Assembly: GCA_024305405.1 (NCBI GenBank)
Contig: JAKNDB010000087.1
Location: 3,598,501 to 3,662,500 of the forward strand
DNA length: 64,000 nt
Reading direction: 5' to 3'
Source of the DNA: Dirofilaria immitis
Taxonomy: Eukaryota > Nematoda > Chromadorea > Rhabditida > Onchocercidae
Part shown: in pieces, positions 1-14,081 of the stretch
Position numbering within the stretch: the stretch's first letter is position 1
Layout: every line of letters begins with the position of its first letter
Notes under the pieces: generated by a model
Databases searched by the model: none
What the model was told of the DNA's origin: nothing
Seen by the model: only the letters and a program-made list of their open reading frames with translations
Made by a program: the position numbers and the translations under genes

Positions 1-3000
1 AACAACATCCAACGAAGAATAGTATTAAGATAAAGGCAGCAAACCACATAAGTAATGAATTTCGTTGTGGATGGCTTACCACAATGTTAACCATTTCAGC
101 AAATGATTCTGGCAATACTATCTGTTGTTCCTATAACAACAATCAAATCATCAGTCCAAATCAATTAGTGAAAATAAACAAGAAACTCGACTTTCAAAAG
201 CAAATATCTTGGCATCAATTAGCTCTACGGAAATGAAAATATGCTCTGAGTAGCATATTAATTTAAAAACATTTTAAATCACTAGAAATAATTTGAAACA
301 ATTTTTATTAGTATAATAGAATTTCATTAAACAAACTCTGTGAGCTTTATTCCACAAACTATTTCGTTCCGTAAGCTTGTCTCTGCAGGTTGATGAAAGT
401 TTGACGCTTTCACTTCTCAACGAATTCAATAAACATACAACTACTGTAAATATATAAAATGCTATTTAGGTGAAACAGTGTATTAAAATTAAGCAATAAA
501 TAAGAAAAAGAAATTCCGCAAAATCATTAATATATTAATGAATCCTTAATGGAGAAGATATGTAATGTAAGAATTCAAACTGTGTTACTTACATCGACTT
601 TGTCCTGGTGGTACATTATAGCACAACCGCTGAATGTCATTAGCGCAAGCTTCATGTAACATTGGATCGAGATGGATATCGACTAAGGATTCTTGCAAGC
701 GCCTAGCAATCTGCAGCTCCACATGGATTAGTTTTCAATTAAAAAATTAAAGAATTTATAGATTTTCAAATGAAACTTTAAATTTCATCAGAAAATTCCA
801 GTAAACTAAAGTAACAAATACCACTCATATTAATAAAAAAGTTAAACCTGTCGTGTGCAATCGGCATCTTGAATGACACTACGTTTAAAATCAGCTTTGA
901 GACACTCCAAAACTGAATCAAACGTTCCACCACGTTTTATAACCTCATTAGAGCAATGTTTCGAAATAACGTTCTTGCAAGCTTTGTAGAGCTGTGGATC
1001 TAACCGAACATCAAATTCGCTTTCCAAAATAATGCTCGCTATCTGAAATTGATTTAGAAACTACTCATTTGTGCTGAAATATTCAAAAATCTGAAAATTT
1101 CTAACTTAACAGCAAAAATTTTTGATTTCAATTGGAAATATGTTACTAATTTTAGCAATCTATTTGTCTTCTGCAAGTTAATATTCAAGCAATAAATTTC
1201 CCATTAGTTATATAAGGAATTACATTAGTTAATCTGAATAAATGTTCTCATATGTGATGAACCTATTCTGATATGAGTATTATTTGTAAACAAATTGAGA
1301 ATGTTAAAATAGAGGTCGACTGTCCCAAAAGTTTTAAACAAGATGGGAAATATACTTTATAATAGCAGCAAAAGCAAATTTCCCGCAACATATAGGTAAG
1401 GACAAGTTTACTGAAAAAAAAACGACCTCATCCTTGCATTTATCGTTCAGACGTATTGATTTTTGTGGATTAGCATACTGCGACCGTAAACACATAATGA
1501 AAACGCCTTCCAATGTTTTCTTTGCATACTGTGGATCATTTATTTTCTTATAATCATCCGGACAACTAGAAAGCAGACCATATATAACAAGATAAAAAAC
1601 AAGAGAAAATGAAATCAAATCGAGCCCTATTACAAAACTGAAATAGAATTCTAATAACTCCAAAAAGTTTGCGAACAAGCATCAATCAGCTGAATAAGTA
1701 TGATATTGAAAAAAAAAAGAATCTAAAACGCAAAACTTAACCAACAAAGAAAACTTACTGTTGTTCGGCCTCCTCTCTACAAGCTTCTAGAAGACCAATG
1801 TTCAAACGCACATCTTTAGCCTGTTCTCGCATCCTTTCAAGCACAATCTAAAACAAAACTGCCACTGTAAAAGTTCCAAATTACATTTCTGTTACTTACT
1901 TTTTGACATTTTGATGAGAGAGAACGCAGGATCTTCATATTTTTAAACATTCCAGCACTCTATCACCTTCTTCCGCATGACAGTATTTGTTTATGTCAGC
2001 GCGACAGTGATGCTAAAAGATTTTTTCAACTTGAATGCAGCAGAAAAATTCAATGAAAATGTGATATGAAAGGTTAAAATCAAATTAATAATCAATAATA
2101 ATAATAAATAATAGACAATAATAATAGTAATAATAATAAAAATAATAATAATATGACTGCCAAAAATAAGTTTATGATAACATATTTCCCAATAATCAAT
2201 CCCGAATGATATAAATGTAACCTGAAGCTCATCATCAAATTGATTATCCACTGCTTCGATTTTTCTCGTGTGAAAATAACTGCTTTACATTCTGGGCCTG
2301 CAAAGCTATCCAAGTTATGCTTCGTGAATTAAAAGTAGTGACCGCAAAATTTCTCTAGTTTGTCATTTTATTTCTGCAAGGTATTCATATACCATAGAAG
2401 AAGCGAATATTGAATTTTCTGAAGTTTTCACATTTTTGCTATTGAATCAATAACCTGATAATCACATTTTTCACTTATGCATTGTCATCCCATGTCCAAT
2501 AGAAGTCTATCAATTACTATAAAATTTCCTACCTTAGAAAAAACAGGGAAACTAATAAGTGAAAGGCATAGAAAAACTTCAAGCTAAATTATTCGCCATC
2601 AAACAGATCATGCGAATAATGATTTCATCCACAATAAACACTACAAAGAAGTTTTACCTAAGTCATCATATTTTAAACGTAGACATTCCACTACATCTTC
2701 AAAATACTTTTCTTGTCGGCAACCTAATCGATCCAGTTCTTGACTACATTTCTTCATCAATACAGGATCAGCATCCAACATATGCGACTTATCGTCGAAC
2801 TAGAAGCAGATCAAAATTAGTATTATTTTTAAGACTTGAGAAGAAAATGGGCCATGCAAACATCCAATTGCCATGCATTTTAGCACAGAAAAACAGCAAA
2901 GACCTTAGAACAAAACAGCAGCAAAAATGAACACAAATTTCTCATAAGCTTATTCCAGTGATTACTTAGCAAAACGTGAGTGCAAAAACTGATTTTTATA

Positions 3001-6000
3001 ACTTACACTAGTGTGTGACGTATCATTAATTATACTAAAATCTGAAAACTGAATTGTGCCAAAAAAATCGATTTATGAAAATAAAAGAAAGAAAGATCAT
3101 TAGGAGGTTAAACAATACAAACTTTTTACAAATAAGCCCGTCTAGTAAGTATTTTTGTTAGCATTATTAAAGATACTGTATTATTAAGTGATCTATAGTC
3201 TAATTGAGATTTTGACTTCTAAATATTTAAATTTATTTATCTTTGAACAAAAAAATATTGAAGGCGTATATAAAGTTGAAAAAACTTTAGCAAATATATG
3301 CTTCACTGCTCATTTTTAAACTGCTCAAAGTACAACGCACAGAGCAACAAATACTTCAAGATCTCATTTCCCGTTAACGCGCCTTTAGAAATCTAATAAA
3401 GACAAAAGCGTATCAGAAATTGTAATAAATGTATGGAAAGCGATAAACGCGAAAGTCAAAAAACTCACATTCACCTGTTCTTGATGAAGATATGCAGCCT
3501 TTAAATATTTTTTACAATCTTTTTCTAGGTCATCAGGTGTTCCAAGCACTTTATGTTCAAAGGTAACTGTTGATAAACAACGAATTATTTCAGCTCTAAA
3601 AAATTCAACAGTTAACATTCAAATTTAATTCTGCGCTTCATATCAATTTTTATAAACTATTCCTTATCATTATCATCATGTTTGGTTTGATGAAGAATGG
3701 TACTGTTTGTGAATGTAATCTATTTCAATTCCAAACATAATGCGACATTCACTACAATGCAAAGGAAAATCTTTCTATACTCATAACGAAGATATATTTT
3801 TTTCAGCGGAAAATGACTAACAAAGAACAAATGATAAGACTCAAAATCAAAAAATATTTTGTTCTTCAAACTTAGGTAAGAGTTTCAATTTATTTTTTTG
3901 AACTTCAACTTCCAACTTCAATTACAAAAGGAGGACTTTAAAACATTTGATACATAGGATTCGAAAGCTCTTATAGTAATTAAATGAATTACAAAAAAAA
4001 AAAAATTACTTGTCAGTGCTGACTTCTGTGCAGTATTTTTAATATCATTCGAGCAATACTGCGCAAAATGTTCATCAAATTTGAAGTCGCGCAGAGTAAT
4101 AAGTTCAAAATGATTAACATATGAACGACATTTAGAAGTCATTTCTGGCTTGTCTTTGTTATCTAGCAAACATTCCAACACATCGCCATGATCAATCTCT
4201 TCATTAATGTATTGCTGAAATATGAAACTCAATCAATATAGGCAGTTATTATTACCACAACGAATTCATTGAAAAATATTTATGCCTGTAAGAGAATTCA
4301 TTTCTGATACGTTAAATAAATATTTTTGTAAAATATTACCTAATGATTAACTGCTCGGCATCTGTAGATGTGTATTTATAATAAGATTTATTAGACTTCA
4401 TTATATATAATAGATTATATAATGAAATCAGCATCAAATGATTCTTGAAGCTGATGATGAATAAGAGAATAGAAAAAAACTTGATAATCTTCTTCCTTTC
4501 AGAAAAATGAAACCTGGCAATATTTTGAGATGATAGGTTTGCAAGCTTTTGTAAGTGCTTGATTCAGAGCTGTATCTTTAGCCATCATTTTTGTGTAATC
4601 GCTAACAGCAGCAGAACATTCACTGTACTTTTTTGAATTTATCTTGCTGGAAGTATTCTTGCAAACACTTCATTTCCTGCAGAAAAAATGTGCTTTACTT
4701 TGCGCGACTGATTATGACCCAAATAAACAAGATTCCAATTACTGTTTGTTAATTCTAACTTGAAAACAGAAATACCATGCCCAATTTTATGATATTAGTC
4801 TTGAAGCTGTTCCATTCGACAGAACTATCGACTAGACTGTCATCAACAATAAAAAATATCTGGTAGTTTCCAACAGTTGCTATTTGCTACATTATATTTA
4901 CAACAGTTTCGTTATCGGCAGCCTGTACGTTTAATAGTCACAACATTCATATAACAAATTCTAGTAGATCCAGTTTTTAATCCTCATTTTAAATTGTAGG
5001 ACTCTTCACAAAAAAATTTCTTTTTTTTAGATTTTCAAAATATATACTTGCGTGGGTTTCACATCGGTGGAACAATACTCTGACAGCGCTTCTCGACAAG
5101 AAGATTCGATATCTGGCATTAAATTTACACGAACCGCACGAGTACGCAAAGCACGACGCACATTTGTAGCACATTCAGGCTTAAGCTGCAATGAATAAAA
5201 GAAACAGTTTGTATCTAAAAATAATAAGAACGTGATTCAGAAGTTCATATAAATATAGTAAATAAAATGCTGAAACAAAGGAAAGCATTAAAAAATTACC
5301 GGATTCTGATCGTTGTAAGCTGCACGATAGAGACATGCAAGCACCATTGGACCAGGATCTGGTCCTTGTTGCTGAATTGGTTGTTGATGCCAATTAGCAC
5401 TGGCTGAACACCTTAAAAATAATACAAAAAAAAAAACTAAAGCCTAAAAACCAAACTTAGAAGTGAGAGTCACTAGATTTTTTCGTTCTGTAATAATTAT
5501 TGAATAATGAATTAGACATTGGAATTCTATTTCGAAAGTGTACATCATAATTTTAAGTGTTACTTGGAAACAGCATCTTCATGACAAGCTAAATAAAGTT
5601 GTGGGTCAAGTGTCCAGTCACGAGAAATAAAATATTGCACTTCCAGTAGTCGTTGCTCACATTCTTTTGACATGTCAAAATCCATATGTTTCATTAGACA
5701 GTTCAAAGTGTTCGCTTCTGATTGTGCATCCATTGCACATGGACCTAATATTACAACTTATATCTACTTACTTATTTAATAAAATAAGTATTTTATCGAA
5801 AATTATATAATAATTGAACAAATTTTACACTGCTAATGTTCATCATTAATTACAAATAATCTGCAAAACCTAATATTTTTTAAATCACTGTAAAATCCGA
5901 TAAATTTAATTTCGAAAAGGAAAAGTCGCTTGTATCATTTCCCGCATTTTATAAATAATGATAGTGTTTTATAAACAATTTGGTAACACATTACACAGAA

Positions 6001-9000
6001 ACTTTTTGAAATGAACTATTATATAAATAGATATATATTAATAAACTTACCATCAATCAGGGTTTTGCAACTGGCATACAAAACCTCATCTACTTTATAA
6101 TTTGAACCAACATCGGCAACCTGTCAATTATAAATTAGACTAAGATACAAATTCGTATAAATCAGCAAGTAAACTGCGTCATTAATCTCAAAACAAAGAC
6201 TTATTAGGCATTTATTTAATGACGAATTAAAATTAAAACTAGAAAAAGAGATAGAAAGAAGAAACAAAAACCTTTATGACAGTTTGTAAAGCTTGCATGC
6301 ATTGCGGACCAAGTTTCTGGTTTTCATTACGTTCTTGTGCATGGCTTAATAAGCAGTGCAGAGTTCGACCCTCCGCCTCAATATCACCTTTCGGACTGCA
6401 GAACAAATCGATTTCCTGTACAGTGACAAATTATATAATGTAAAGATTGCTAAAAATTATAATAGCTGTTAAGATGTTCTCAAAGAAGCAAAAAGAACGA
6501 AACTTCACAACTTACTCTGCCACAAGTTAGAACAACTTCCGGACTTAATCGGAATTCGCTCATCATCATTTTACGATGTGAAACAACTTCATGTTGACAT
6601 TTCTTGGACACTTCATTCGGATTTGCATGTGCCGCATTCTCTAAACACAAAAGCACCCAACTTAAATGAAAATTCGGAGAGCCGGAAAACAATGCCGATG
6701 GTGCACAACTAAATTTCTTTAGTTCCGCTGCACAGCCGCTGAGCAGTGGATGCGATAATCGGTAGTTTTGTCCCATCATATTAGCTCGTTCCGCCAAAAG
6801 CCTTGAACACTATAATAAAATATTTCTTCGAACATAAACTAACCATAAATTAACTTGTTTTAAAATAGTTCATGCTGTGGATGTAAAAAACATAAGTTGC
6901 TAAGGCATAAAATATCTGACGAAATGGCGAAATGAATATATCCCCAAATTGACAGTTATATCACTACAAAAATCTCTGATCATTTATTGTTCATTAATAT
7001 CATGCCTTTTGTTTCATTTTCTTGAAAAAAATTAAAGAAATATACTTCTGGCTCCATCATTGGATCCGTTCGATGAGTAAGCAAACATTCGAGTACTTTT
7101 CCTTGTCCTGACTGAACAACCTTGCAAAATTTCTGAAAAATCACTGCTTATAAAATTGCACCGAATAATGCAATAATACTTCGTGGATTGAATGAATGTA
7201 AAAATTATGTAAAAATTGAAAAATTTATGCCACCTCTCGGTCTTCCCGACATGCAAAATACAGTGGTCTATCAAGATGAAAATCTTCCGTTTGTAATTCA
7301 GCTATTCGCATAATTTCATGTTGACATGCTTCATCAACAATTGGTGTTGCCTTAGGATTTTTTGCTGTGCTTGATACAATTTACTTATCAAGCATTCCAG
7401 TGTGTGTCCTGCAGATTATCAATTCAATATTATTATAAACAAACAAAGCAGATGATATCCTAATGACATTTATTAGAATACAAATTATTCGTCTAATAAA
7501 TTGAATAATGGTTAAGGAAAGAAAGATATACCTTGGGAATGTGGTACTCGAACTTTAGCATGAGCAGATGGTGGAGTTAATGTCCCACATTGAAGTCTTT
7601 GAATTGCATTTTTACATACTGCCACGAACGGACCGACAACACGAAAGTCGGAAAACGCAAGTCTAGCAGAACGATCTAAAAATGAAGAATATAGAAACAA
7701 GTGTCTTTGTCAAGATCGTATCGATGTAATATGATTCACTCCTAGCATTTTCATTTCTCATTCAAAGCACATACTGAAATACAAAAATTACGAATTTCTT
7801 ACTATGAAAAATACTATGAAAAAACTTCTGAATTCAGAAAAAGCAATCAAACGATTCAAATGTAAAATATTCATTATAAATAATGAAGGTTGGCTTCGGT
7901 AATTATAAAAATAAGAAAATTTGCCTCCTGTAGGTCAGAGAGAAAAAGAAAACTTACCCAGAAATTGAAAACATCTCGATTCTTTCGGCAAATTTAATAT
8001 AAAATCAATGAAACACGAGAGAGCATGGCCGGGTTCTGTTTTTTCACCGCATCGAGCCAAAGATGGATTAACTAACATTTCATCCTTGCAAAAAGTTTCG
8101 ATGCTTGCCGAAATTGATCATCTTGGGTCAAATTAACCTGAAGTTTTAATTTGATCTGTTAATTCCAACAAAAATTTTACGATTTAATGAAGTGACAAAT
8201 GTTTCTCTAATTACATACAATGCTCGATAATGACTTTGAAGACCAAACTTACTTTAAAATTCCAAACCAGATGCTCACATGGAGCAGTAAGAAGTTCCGT
8301 TTCGCTTAATTTAACATCTTGAAGACATTCCAATATCGAGATATCACTTTTGAGTTCTACTCCAGGGCGAATGCAATATTTATGTACATCTTCCTTACAT
8401 TCTTCATAATCTGTCAGATGTTTCTTGTATGTATTCAGTTCTAACTGCTGATCGCCAGGAGGAATCACTGGTCTATAAAGCAATACTAAACAACTGGATT
8501 TCATCCAATATATAAGAAATCGTCTACAAGATTTATAACCATTTAATACATGATTGCTATGTTCTTTTCAACATATGTTAACATTTGATATTGTTCATGC
8601 ACGCGGCCTTGCGACTGAGTCGATGGAAGTAAGAAAGAATAGAATTTATTAGAGATGATATCAAAGATGCAGCCCACACAGAGAAAAAATCTCTACTTTA
8701 CACTAACTTTAAATATTACAGTTTTTGGAGAAAATTAAACTTCCGAAAAACAGCTAGAAAAGGAAGCTGAAGAAAACTAAAGCATAAGCATACAGCTGTT
8801 GTCGTAGTGCCTGAGCAGCAGTTTGTGAGAGTACGGATGCTTGTGGTCGTATCTGTTGAGGTGCAAGCACTAAAAATATGAAAAAATTTAGAAAGGAAAT
8901 CAAACCGAGAAGCTATATACTTAAATCTTGTATAGAAATAGTATACCCTGTTGATCATCTTGTGCGTCATTGGGATTTTCTTGTATCTGAAATAGAAAAA

Positions 9001-9499
9001 GGTAAATTTTGTGCTGCTTTAGAAACGAATAATTTTTCAATGATCCCTTTCAAAATTATTTAACAAAAAACTGCTGCACTGAAATTTGAAAAAAATTCGG
9101 TTGTAATTTCTACCTCACAAGAAAATTTACCTAATAGACAATATTTACAGTAGCTTAAGGAAAATGAGTAATAATCAGTTAAACTTCGTTTGAAGGATCA
9201 ATAATTAACTTTCCGGAGTTACATCTTCTTATGTTGTACAGAACCAACCCTCATACCATATAAATTAGTATCGATTTTTTCCGCTATCTCTTTTTGTGCT
9301 TTCTGCTTTATTTACTTTACTTTTACGTCAATCACTATACGAGACAGTTTACTATCGTATAAGTTTGCCTCCCAACGATACAGTACACTCCTCCACGTCT
9401 AGAATTATAATACTGTTTTGCAACTAACCTGCGCAGTGATACATGAATTTCTTTGGATGTGCAATAAAATGATACTAAAAATTGGATCAATAAATTCAT
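1..9499 (-). CDS. GLG1: Golgi apparatus protein 1 (GLG1/ESL-1/MG160-type cysteine-rich sialoglycoprotein), 3' end cut by window edge
   Basis: Type I Golgi membrane protein; the family holds fibroblast growth factors and other secreted ligands in the Golgi. The start at 9499 lies one base after a TTTCAG acceptor and opens a hydrophobic signal peptide (MNLLIQFLVSFYCTSKE, exon 9443-9499). A Q/N-rich linker follows (exons 8947-8986 and 8794-8869), then a long series of GLG1 repeats with regularly spaced cysteines and the motif V/I-LECL. Clear repeat exons lie near 8254-8480, 7960-8140, 5050-5160, 4020-4215, 850-1024 and 602-715. Near 1-139 the last visible exon gives a juxtamembrane stretch and a hydrophobic segment (WFAAFILILFFVG), the C-terminal membrane anchor; only the cytoplasmic tail is missing. 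Introns are present between almost all repeats. Frame breaks occur at 1940-1944, 4629-4634, 7358-7363 and about 8105, each bridging two halves of one recognisable repeat. Family assignment is confident; exact exon borders are not. Confidence 0.88.
2087..2155. repeat. TAA/AAT-rich trinucleotide low-complexity tract
   Basis: About 70 bases made almost entirely of AAT/TAA triplets with occasional substitutions, inside an intron of the GLG1-like gene. It generates spurious leucine/isoleucine-rich open frames on the minus strand. Simple repeat, probably length-variable. Confidence 0.85.
4397..4426. repeat. Perfect 11-bp inverted repeat (hairpin) in a GLG1 intron
   Basis: The arms TTCATTATATA and TATATAATGAA are exact reverse complements separated by an 8-base loop (4408-4415). 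It is A/T only apart from one G/C pair per arm and sits in an intron, so a function is not implied. Confidence 0.6.
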
Positions 9500-11772
9500 C
9501 CTGAAATTGCAAAAAAATGAATTGTTGCTGATAAATAAGACAATACAAAAATGAGTTCGTACGTAGCGATTTAAAAATGATAATTACGGGAAAATTTCGG
9601 AAAAATGTTTAAGTTGAAATATCACCGGCTTGACTACCACGCATTTTAACACAAGCAAATGAAATTGAACTGTTCCAACCACAAATCTTATGAAGAGAAT
9701 ACTACGTAAAGAGGTCATTCAGTGAATTGAAAGAAATCTTCCTATTTATTTTAATCCCAAAAACGGTAAGAAAAACAAGACTACAAAATTCTCACAGTCG
9801 ATTACTTATCACCAGAAGCGCCTTATAAGTAGGAAATAAAAACCCTTCTATGGTTTATCAGTCCTCATCACCCATTCTCTTTTGTACTGCGTTCAGCTCT
9901 ACTTTAATATCTTTAAGAAAGGAGATTAGAAGAAAATATCACAGCAAAAGTCCCTTATCTATTCAGTTATTGAAAAAAACTTTAACCCTCTAACAATACG
10001 GATAAAATGCAAATAATAAATTTCTTTGACAGCTACAAAAACACATACTAATATACCAATACTAACAACAAAAGATAATTGCAGCTATAAGATAAAATGC
10101 ATTTATTGACTAATCAGCATTCATCCAGCTATTGCAACAAACATGATATGATGTAAATCACATCAGCAAAACACCATCCATACATAATAATGAAATCAAC
10201 ACGAAAAATTTGAGAAGTGCCACAATATATAAGTGTTGCTTTACAAAATGAAAAGAAAAATATTTGATAATTTTAATCATTAATTTGTGTAATCGAGCAG
10301 TAAGCCTGTCCTGTTGAAGTCAAAGCTTTCTATTTCTAATGTTCATTATCAAAGACCTTATTTTTCACTTTTGATAGTAGCAAGCAATAAACAGCTTCGG
10401 CTAAGTGCTATCAGTTTCCACAATGAATGGAATTCAATTTTTCAAAACTCGCAGAAAGGATATCATTCATATTATCCTGTTTAAATAAAAATGCTGACCC
10501 AATATCAATAATTTTTCGGAAATAAATTGAATAAAATCAATATTATAAGGAAAATACTTGCGATATTGATGAAAAAACGACGGCATGGCACAAAATGTCA
10601 TTTTCGGAAAGTGATTAATCACTATAAATGACAATGAATTTCAATTAATTGAAAAAAGAAAGAAAACCAAGAGAAATTTTGCAGCACTAGTCATTACAAG
10701 TGGTTTAGCAAGTTTGTAATCATGAGTTTTGAACATTATTTAATTTCAAATCAGTTATGAAATAATATATACATATAAGATACAGGATCAAATGACAGTC
10801 ATTGTTGTTTTCTATAATAAAGATTCACAGTGTTACTGTTAAACCACACATTTTGTTCAAATACTTGAAAATATGAGTGATGCATCAATACTATCCCAAT
10901 TAATGTCATAAAAGCTTTGCCATTTATACTACCTTCCGATCACATTGTAATTAGCATTATTTCCTCAATGTTTTAATATGAGAAACCATCCGATACTGAT
11001 GAAGTGGCAATGTGAAAATTGGAAACTAAAGCATTTCGAATGAATTGCTGCATGTCTGCACATTTTTTATAACTTATAAAAGTGCATTGAAAACAATCAA
11101 TAAGTTGACCTAAATGTAGCAATATAAGCATGCAATATTTCTTCGAGACAAACGGAAAGCGAAAGCGTGAGAACTGAGTGCATTCTTAGTTCAGCTGTAA
11201 ATGTAAACAGATGGAAAAGCGATATTGGCGATTACCATTCTACATGATGAATATATAAAATGGAAATCACACCACAAAAATACAATTATTTCAATAAGAC
11301 ATATAAACGAATTGAAAATATCGAGGTATTTGTGATAAATTCAAAAATGATTTACTTGCTTTATAAGAGTGGAATCTTTGTAAATTGCTGCGCTATTGAT
11401 GCGAAAAAATGGAAAAAATACATAAAAATTGAATGCAAAGAATCACAAACTTCGGTAATTGACCTTGAAATATTTTTTATTCCATGATATTTAATTGATC
11501 GATCAAAATTCAGCTCAGATTGAATTTCAAACCTTTCTATCTCAGTTTGTTACATGCCTGGAATGACGACAAATTCACGGTGTTGTTAAGATTTCGATCC
11601 ACCCATCAATGTCTAAGAAGAACACACAGAAATGATATCTGCAAGCGAGCTAAGATTGTTTTAATTATCCTGCTGATAAATGGACACTGATCAGTTACAA
11701 TATACTACGAAGTATTTTTACGCTTAAAAAATAAGCAAAATTATTTGTGCATTTTCCGCTTTTCTTTCGCAT

Positions 11773-11929
11773 CGTTTGCTGAATTACTTATTTAATTAGT
11801 TTATAGCAAAGAGGCATATTACGTACACAAATGGAACTTCGCATAAAATCATTGATTTATTAGTGAAAGAAAATGCTGAATTACTTATTTGATTAGTTTA
11901 TAGCAAAGAGGCATATTATGTACACAAAT
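11773..11929. repeat. Direct duplication of about 57 bp, copies offset by about 97 bp
   Basis: The segment beginning TGCTGAATTACTTATTT and ending GTACACAAAT occurs near 11778-11831 and again near 11873-11929 with only two substitutions visible in the shared core. It is a recent local duplication with unique sequence between the copies. No coding content is seen. Confidence 0.8.
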
Positions 11930-13222
11930 TAACTCTTTTGAAGCATTACTTAAATCACTTTTTCATATATTCGCATCCAAGTTCGGTGAAATAAGATTTT
12001 ATGTAATACATCATGAAATATATGGCATGCTGAAAGCTTGACTAAATTAATGAAAAATATCAAGATTCCGAATCAGTATTTAGCATATTAACATCCAAAT
12101 TAAAAATAAACGAAATTACTAAATTTTCGAATACACTTTTCTAAGCTGAAACAGAAGTATATAGAAACGAGGAGCTGCTTATGTTCGATTCATGTCTAAT
12201 CTCGACTGCATTCAAGAGTGAGCTTTTCTTTCCGATTATTAGCTGATGATAAAAAAAGAAATCGTTCGTATTTGAAGCAATCATAACAACTGAATTTATT
12301 GAATTTTCTTGAAAAATATTAGAAAATCTGGTCGACTGATTCGTCCATATGAAAGATTAGGCAATTGAAAAAAGTGTTTCAAACTTTAAGTAAATTAAAT
12401 CAAATAATATTAAAAACAAAAATACATAAGTACCCAAGAATGATTGACGCTTGCAGATATATGTCACTATAAGGACACCAATTTCAGCAAACACTAACGA
12501 AAAAACTTCAACTCACATGCTCTCTCTCGTTACTAAAAATGCTGGTAAAACCGGTTTTATGGAAGTCTTAGTTGACGTATAGGAAAGGTTCGTGTAAGGT
12601 GACTGCCTCACTATTACAGCTATTTTTCGATACTTCTAATTTATCAATTTTGGTACCGTCAAAATTTTAATAACACTGGCGGAGATAGCATTAAACATAA
12701 TCCCATTTATTATCAGTTTCGATATTATCAGTCCCAGTATCATCACTCCGAAACCAAGAATTCAGAATCATCAGGTTTGGTACCATCGATTCAGATTTCA
12801 GTGTACATTTTCTCATCTATTAAGCATACCTCGATTTGATCGATGCTAATGATATTATTATGCTATTAATTTTTTTTATTTGACTTGTTATTCGTTTTAA
12901 TCCTTCCGAATCAATCCATTTTCATGATCCATTTTCGCTTTGACGGAATTAGTTACAAATTTCTCGTGAGTATCTCGTCGGAATAAATTTTTTTAAGCGC
13001 AATGCTTGGATGATATGAGTTTTCTTGTAAATGTTGTTATGTTTCAGAAGAATATAAATGGGAATATTAAGCATCTCAATAAATGATTAACCTGATGATA
13101 TCAAAGATGTCGGGAAGAATGGTAACAGTAAATGACCAAGTATATTGACAAGAAAAACTCTTACAATGAATGAAATATATGAATAAAATAATATATAATA
13201 TATTGCTCTGTTTCAGATCTAG

Positions 13223-13223
<1 letters not shown>

Positions 13224-13263
<40 letters not shown>
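13224..13263. repeat. (TA)n microsatellite, about 20 units
   Basis: Uninterrupted alternating TA for about 40 bases in the intergenic region upstream of the secreted-protein gene. Expected to be length-polymorphic and able to extrude as a cruciform. Confidence 0.97.
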
Positions 13264-13266
<3 letters not shown>

Positions 13267-13589
13267 CATCTCATATACTTCATATAGCAAAGTAATGCAG
13301 ACTAGGATTGTCTATATATTTATTACTCTTCCCACAGATAAGCAATTTTTGACAAAGTTTCAGTTTGAAAATTTGAGTCCAACAGATGAAAAATTAATAT
13401 TCAGATTTAGTAGAATTCATGTATCGTCGAAATGTCTATTATAAAGTGTAGCGACATGCATGATTTAGATTTAATGCAAACATACAATTAAATCCGAAAT
13501 TGCATAAATAAGTTTTTTTATGCAAATAAAAGAATTATTCCAGGCATACCATAAATTGCTCTAACGATAGTCATTTTCACATGAATAGA

Positions 13590-13760
13590 ATTGAACTTTA
13601 ATTTCTTTTGTCATAATTCATAAAAGACCATCCAATTGGTTATAAATACCATCATATTAGAGCAAGCAAATAGTTGATATCTCAGTTTCGACTGCAAAAG
13701 CTCCTACCAAATGCTTTCCGATATTTTATTCCAGTGTAGCGTATTGATTACCTTGAAGAT
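13590..13760. repeat. Diverged duplicated segment, upstream copy
   Basis: Shares with 14780-14960, in the same order, the blocks TTGGTTATAAATA, a following AGCAA, CTCC.ACCA and CGATATTTTATTC. The copies flank the secreted-protein gene. The block contains TATA-like TTATAAAT and could be a promoter region duplicated with or around the gene. Alignment by eye only. Confidence 0.5.
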
Positions 13761-14081
13761 TCATTGTTTGAGACTCATTCAAATTCTAAGCATGGGTATA
13801 ATAAGCTTGGCATTTTCAATTTAAGTCCTTTCTTTTCAATCTCTTTAATTCTTATTAATATCACTTAGACATATGAATGAGTAATAAGATGCTATTCTTT
13901 TACTTTTCTTATTAAAGATACAGTAGCTCGAACCGAATTACCATATCTCATTTTATAAGTTAGTTCAGTAAGCATGATACTATAAGCACATGAAAAGTGT
14001 AAGGCGTTCAGCGCTGGTAATAATCCTCATTAATAATTACAGTAGTGTTCAATAATATCGCACATACTTATACAATAAGAC

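Larger units (their letters stand above)
9500..14081. other. Intergenic, no supported gene
   Basis: About 4.6 kb between the GLG1 start and the secreted-protein gene. I see only A/T-rich non-coding sequence, a TA microsatellite (13224-13263), a diverged direct repeat (11773-11929) and a promoter-like segment (about 13590-13760) that recurs downstream of the next gene. Some short coding-like stretches on the minus strand (for example 9865-9915 and 10430-10490) could not be joined in phase and are not annotated. Confidence 0.6.

Noticed and set aside
9865..10610. Exon-like fragments on the minus strand (ending MGDED near 9865-9915; DRLTARLHKLM near 10290; NDILSASFEKLNS near 10430-10480; MTFCAMPSFF near 10575-10606)
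   Set aside because: They look protein-like and coiled-coil forming but no set of donors and acceptors joins them in phase. They may be a small gene carrying an indel; not annotated.
12695..12826. Short minus-strand open frame starting MRKCTLKSESMVPN
   Set aside because: Only about 41 codons, with no splice partners or recognisable motif.
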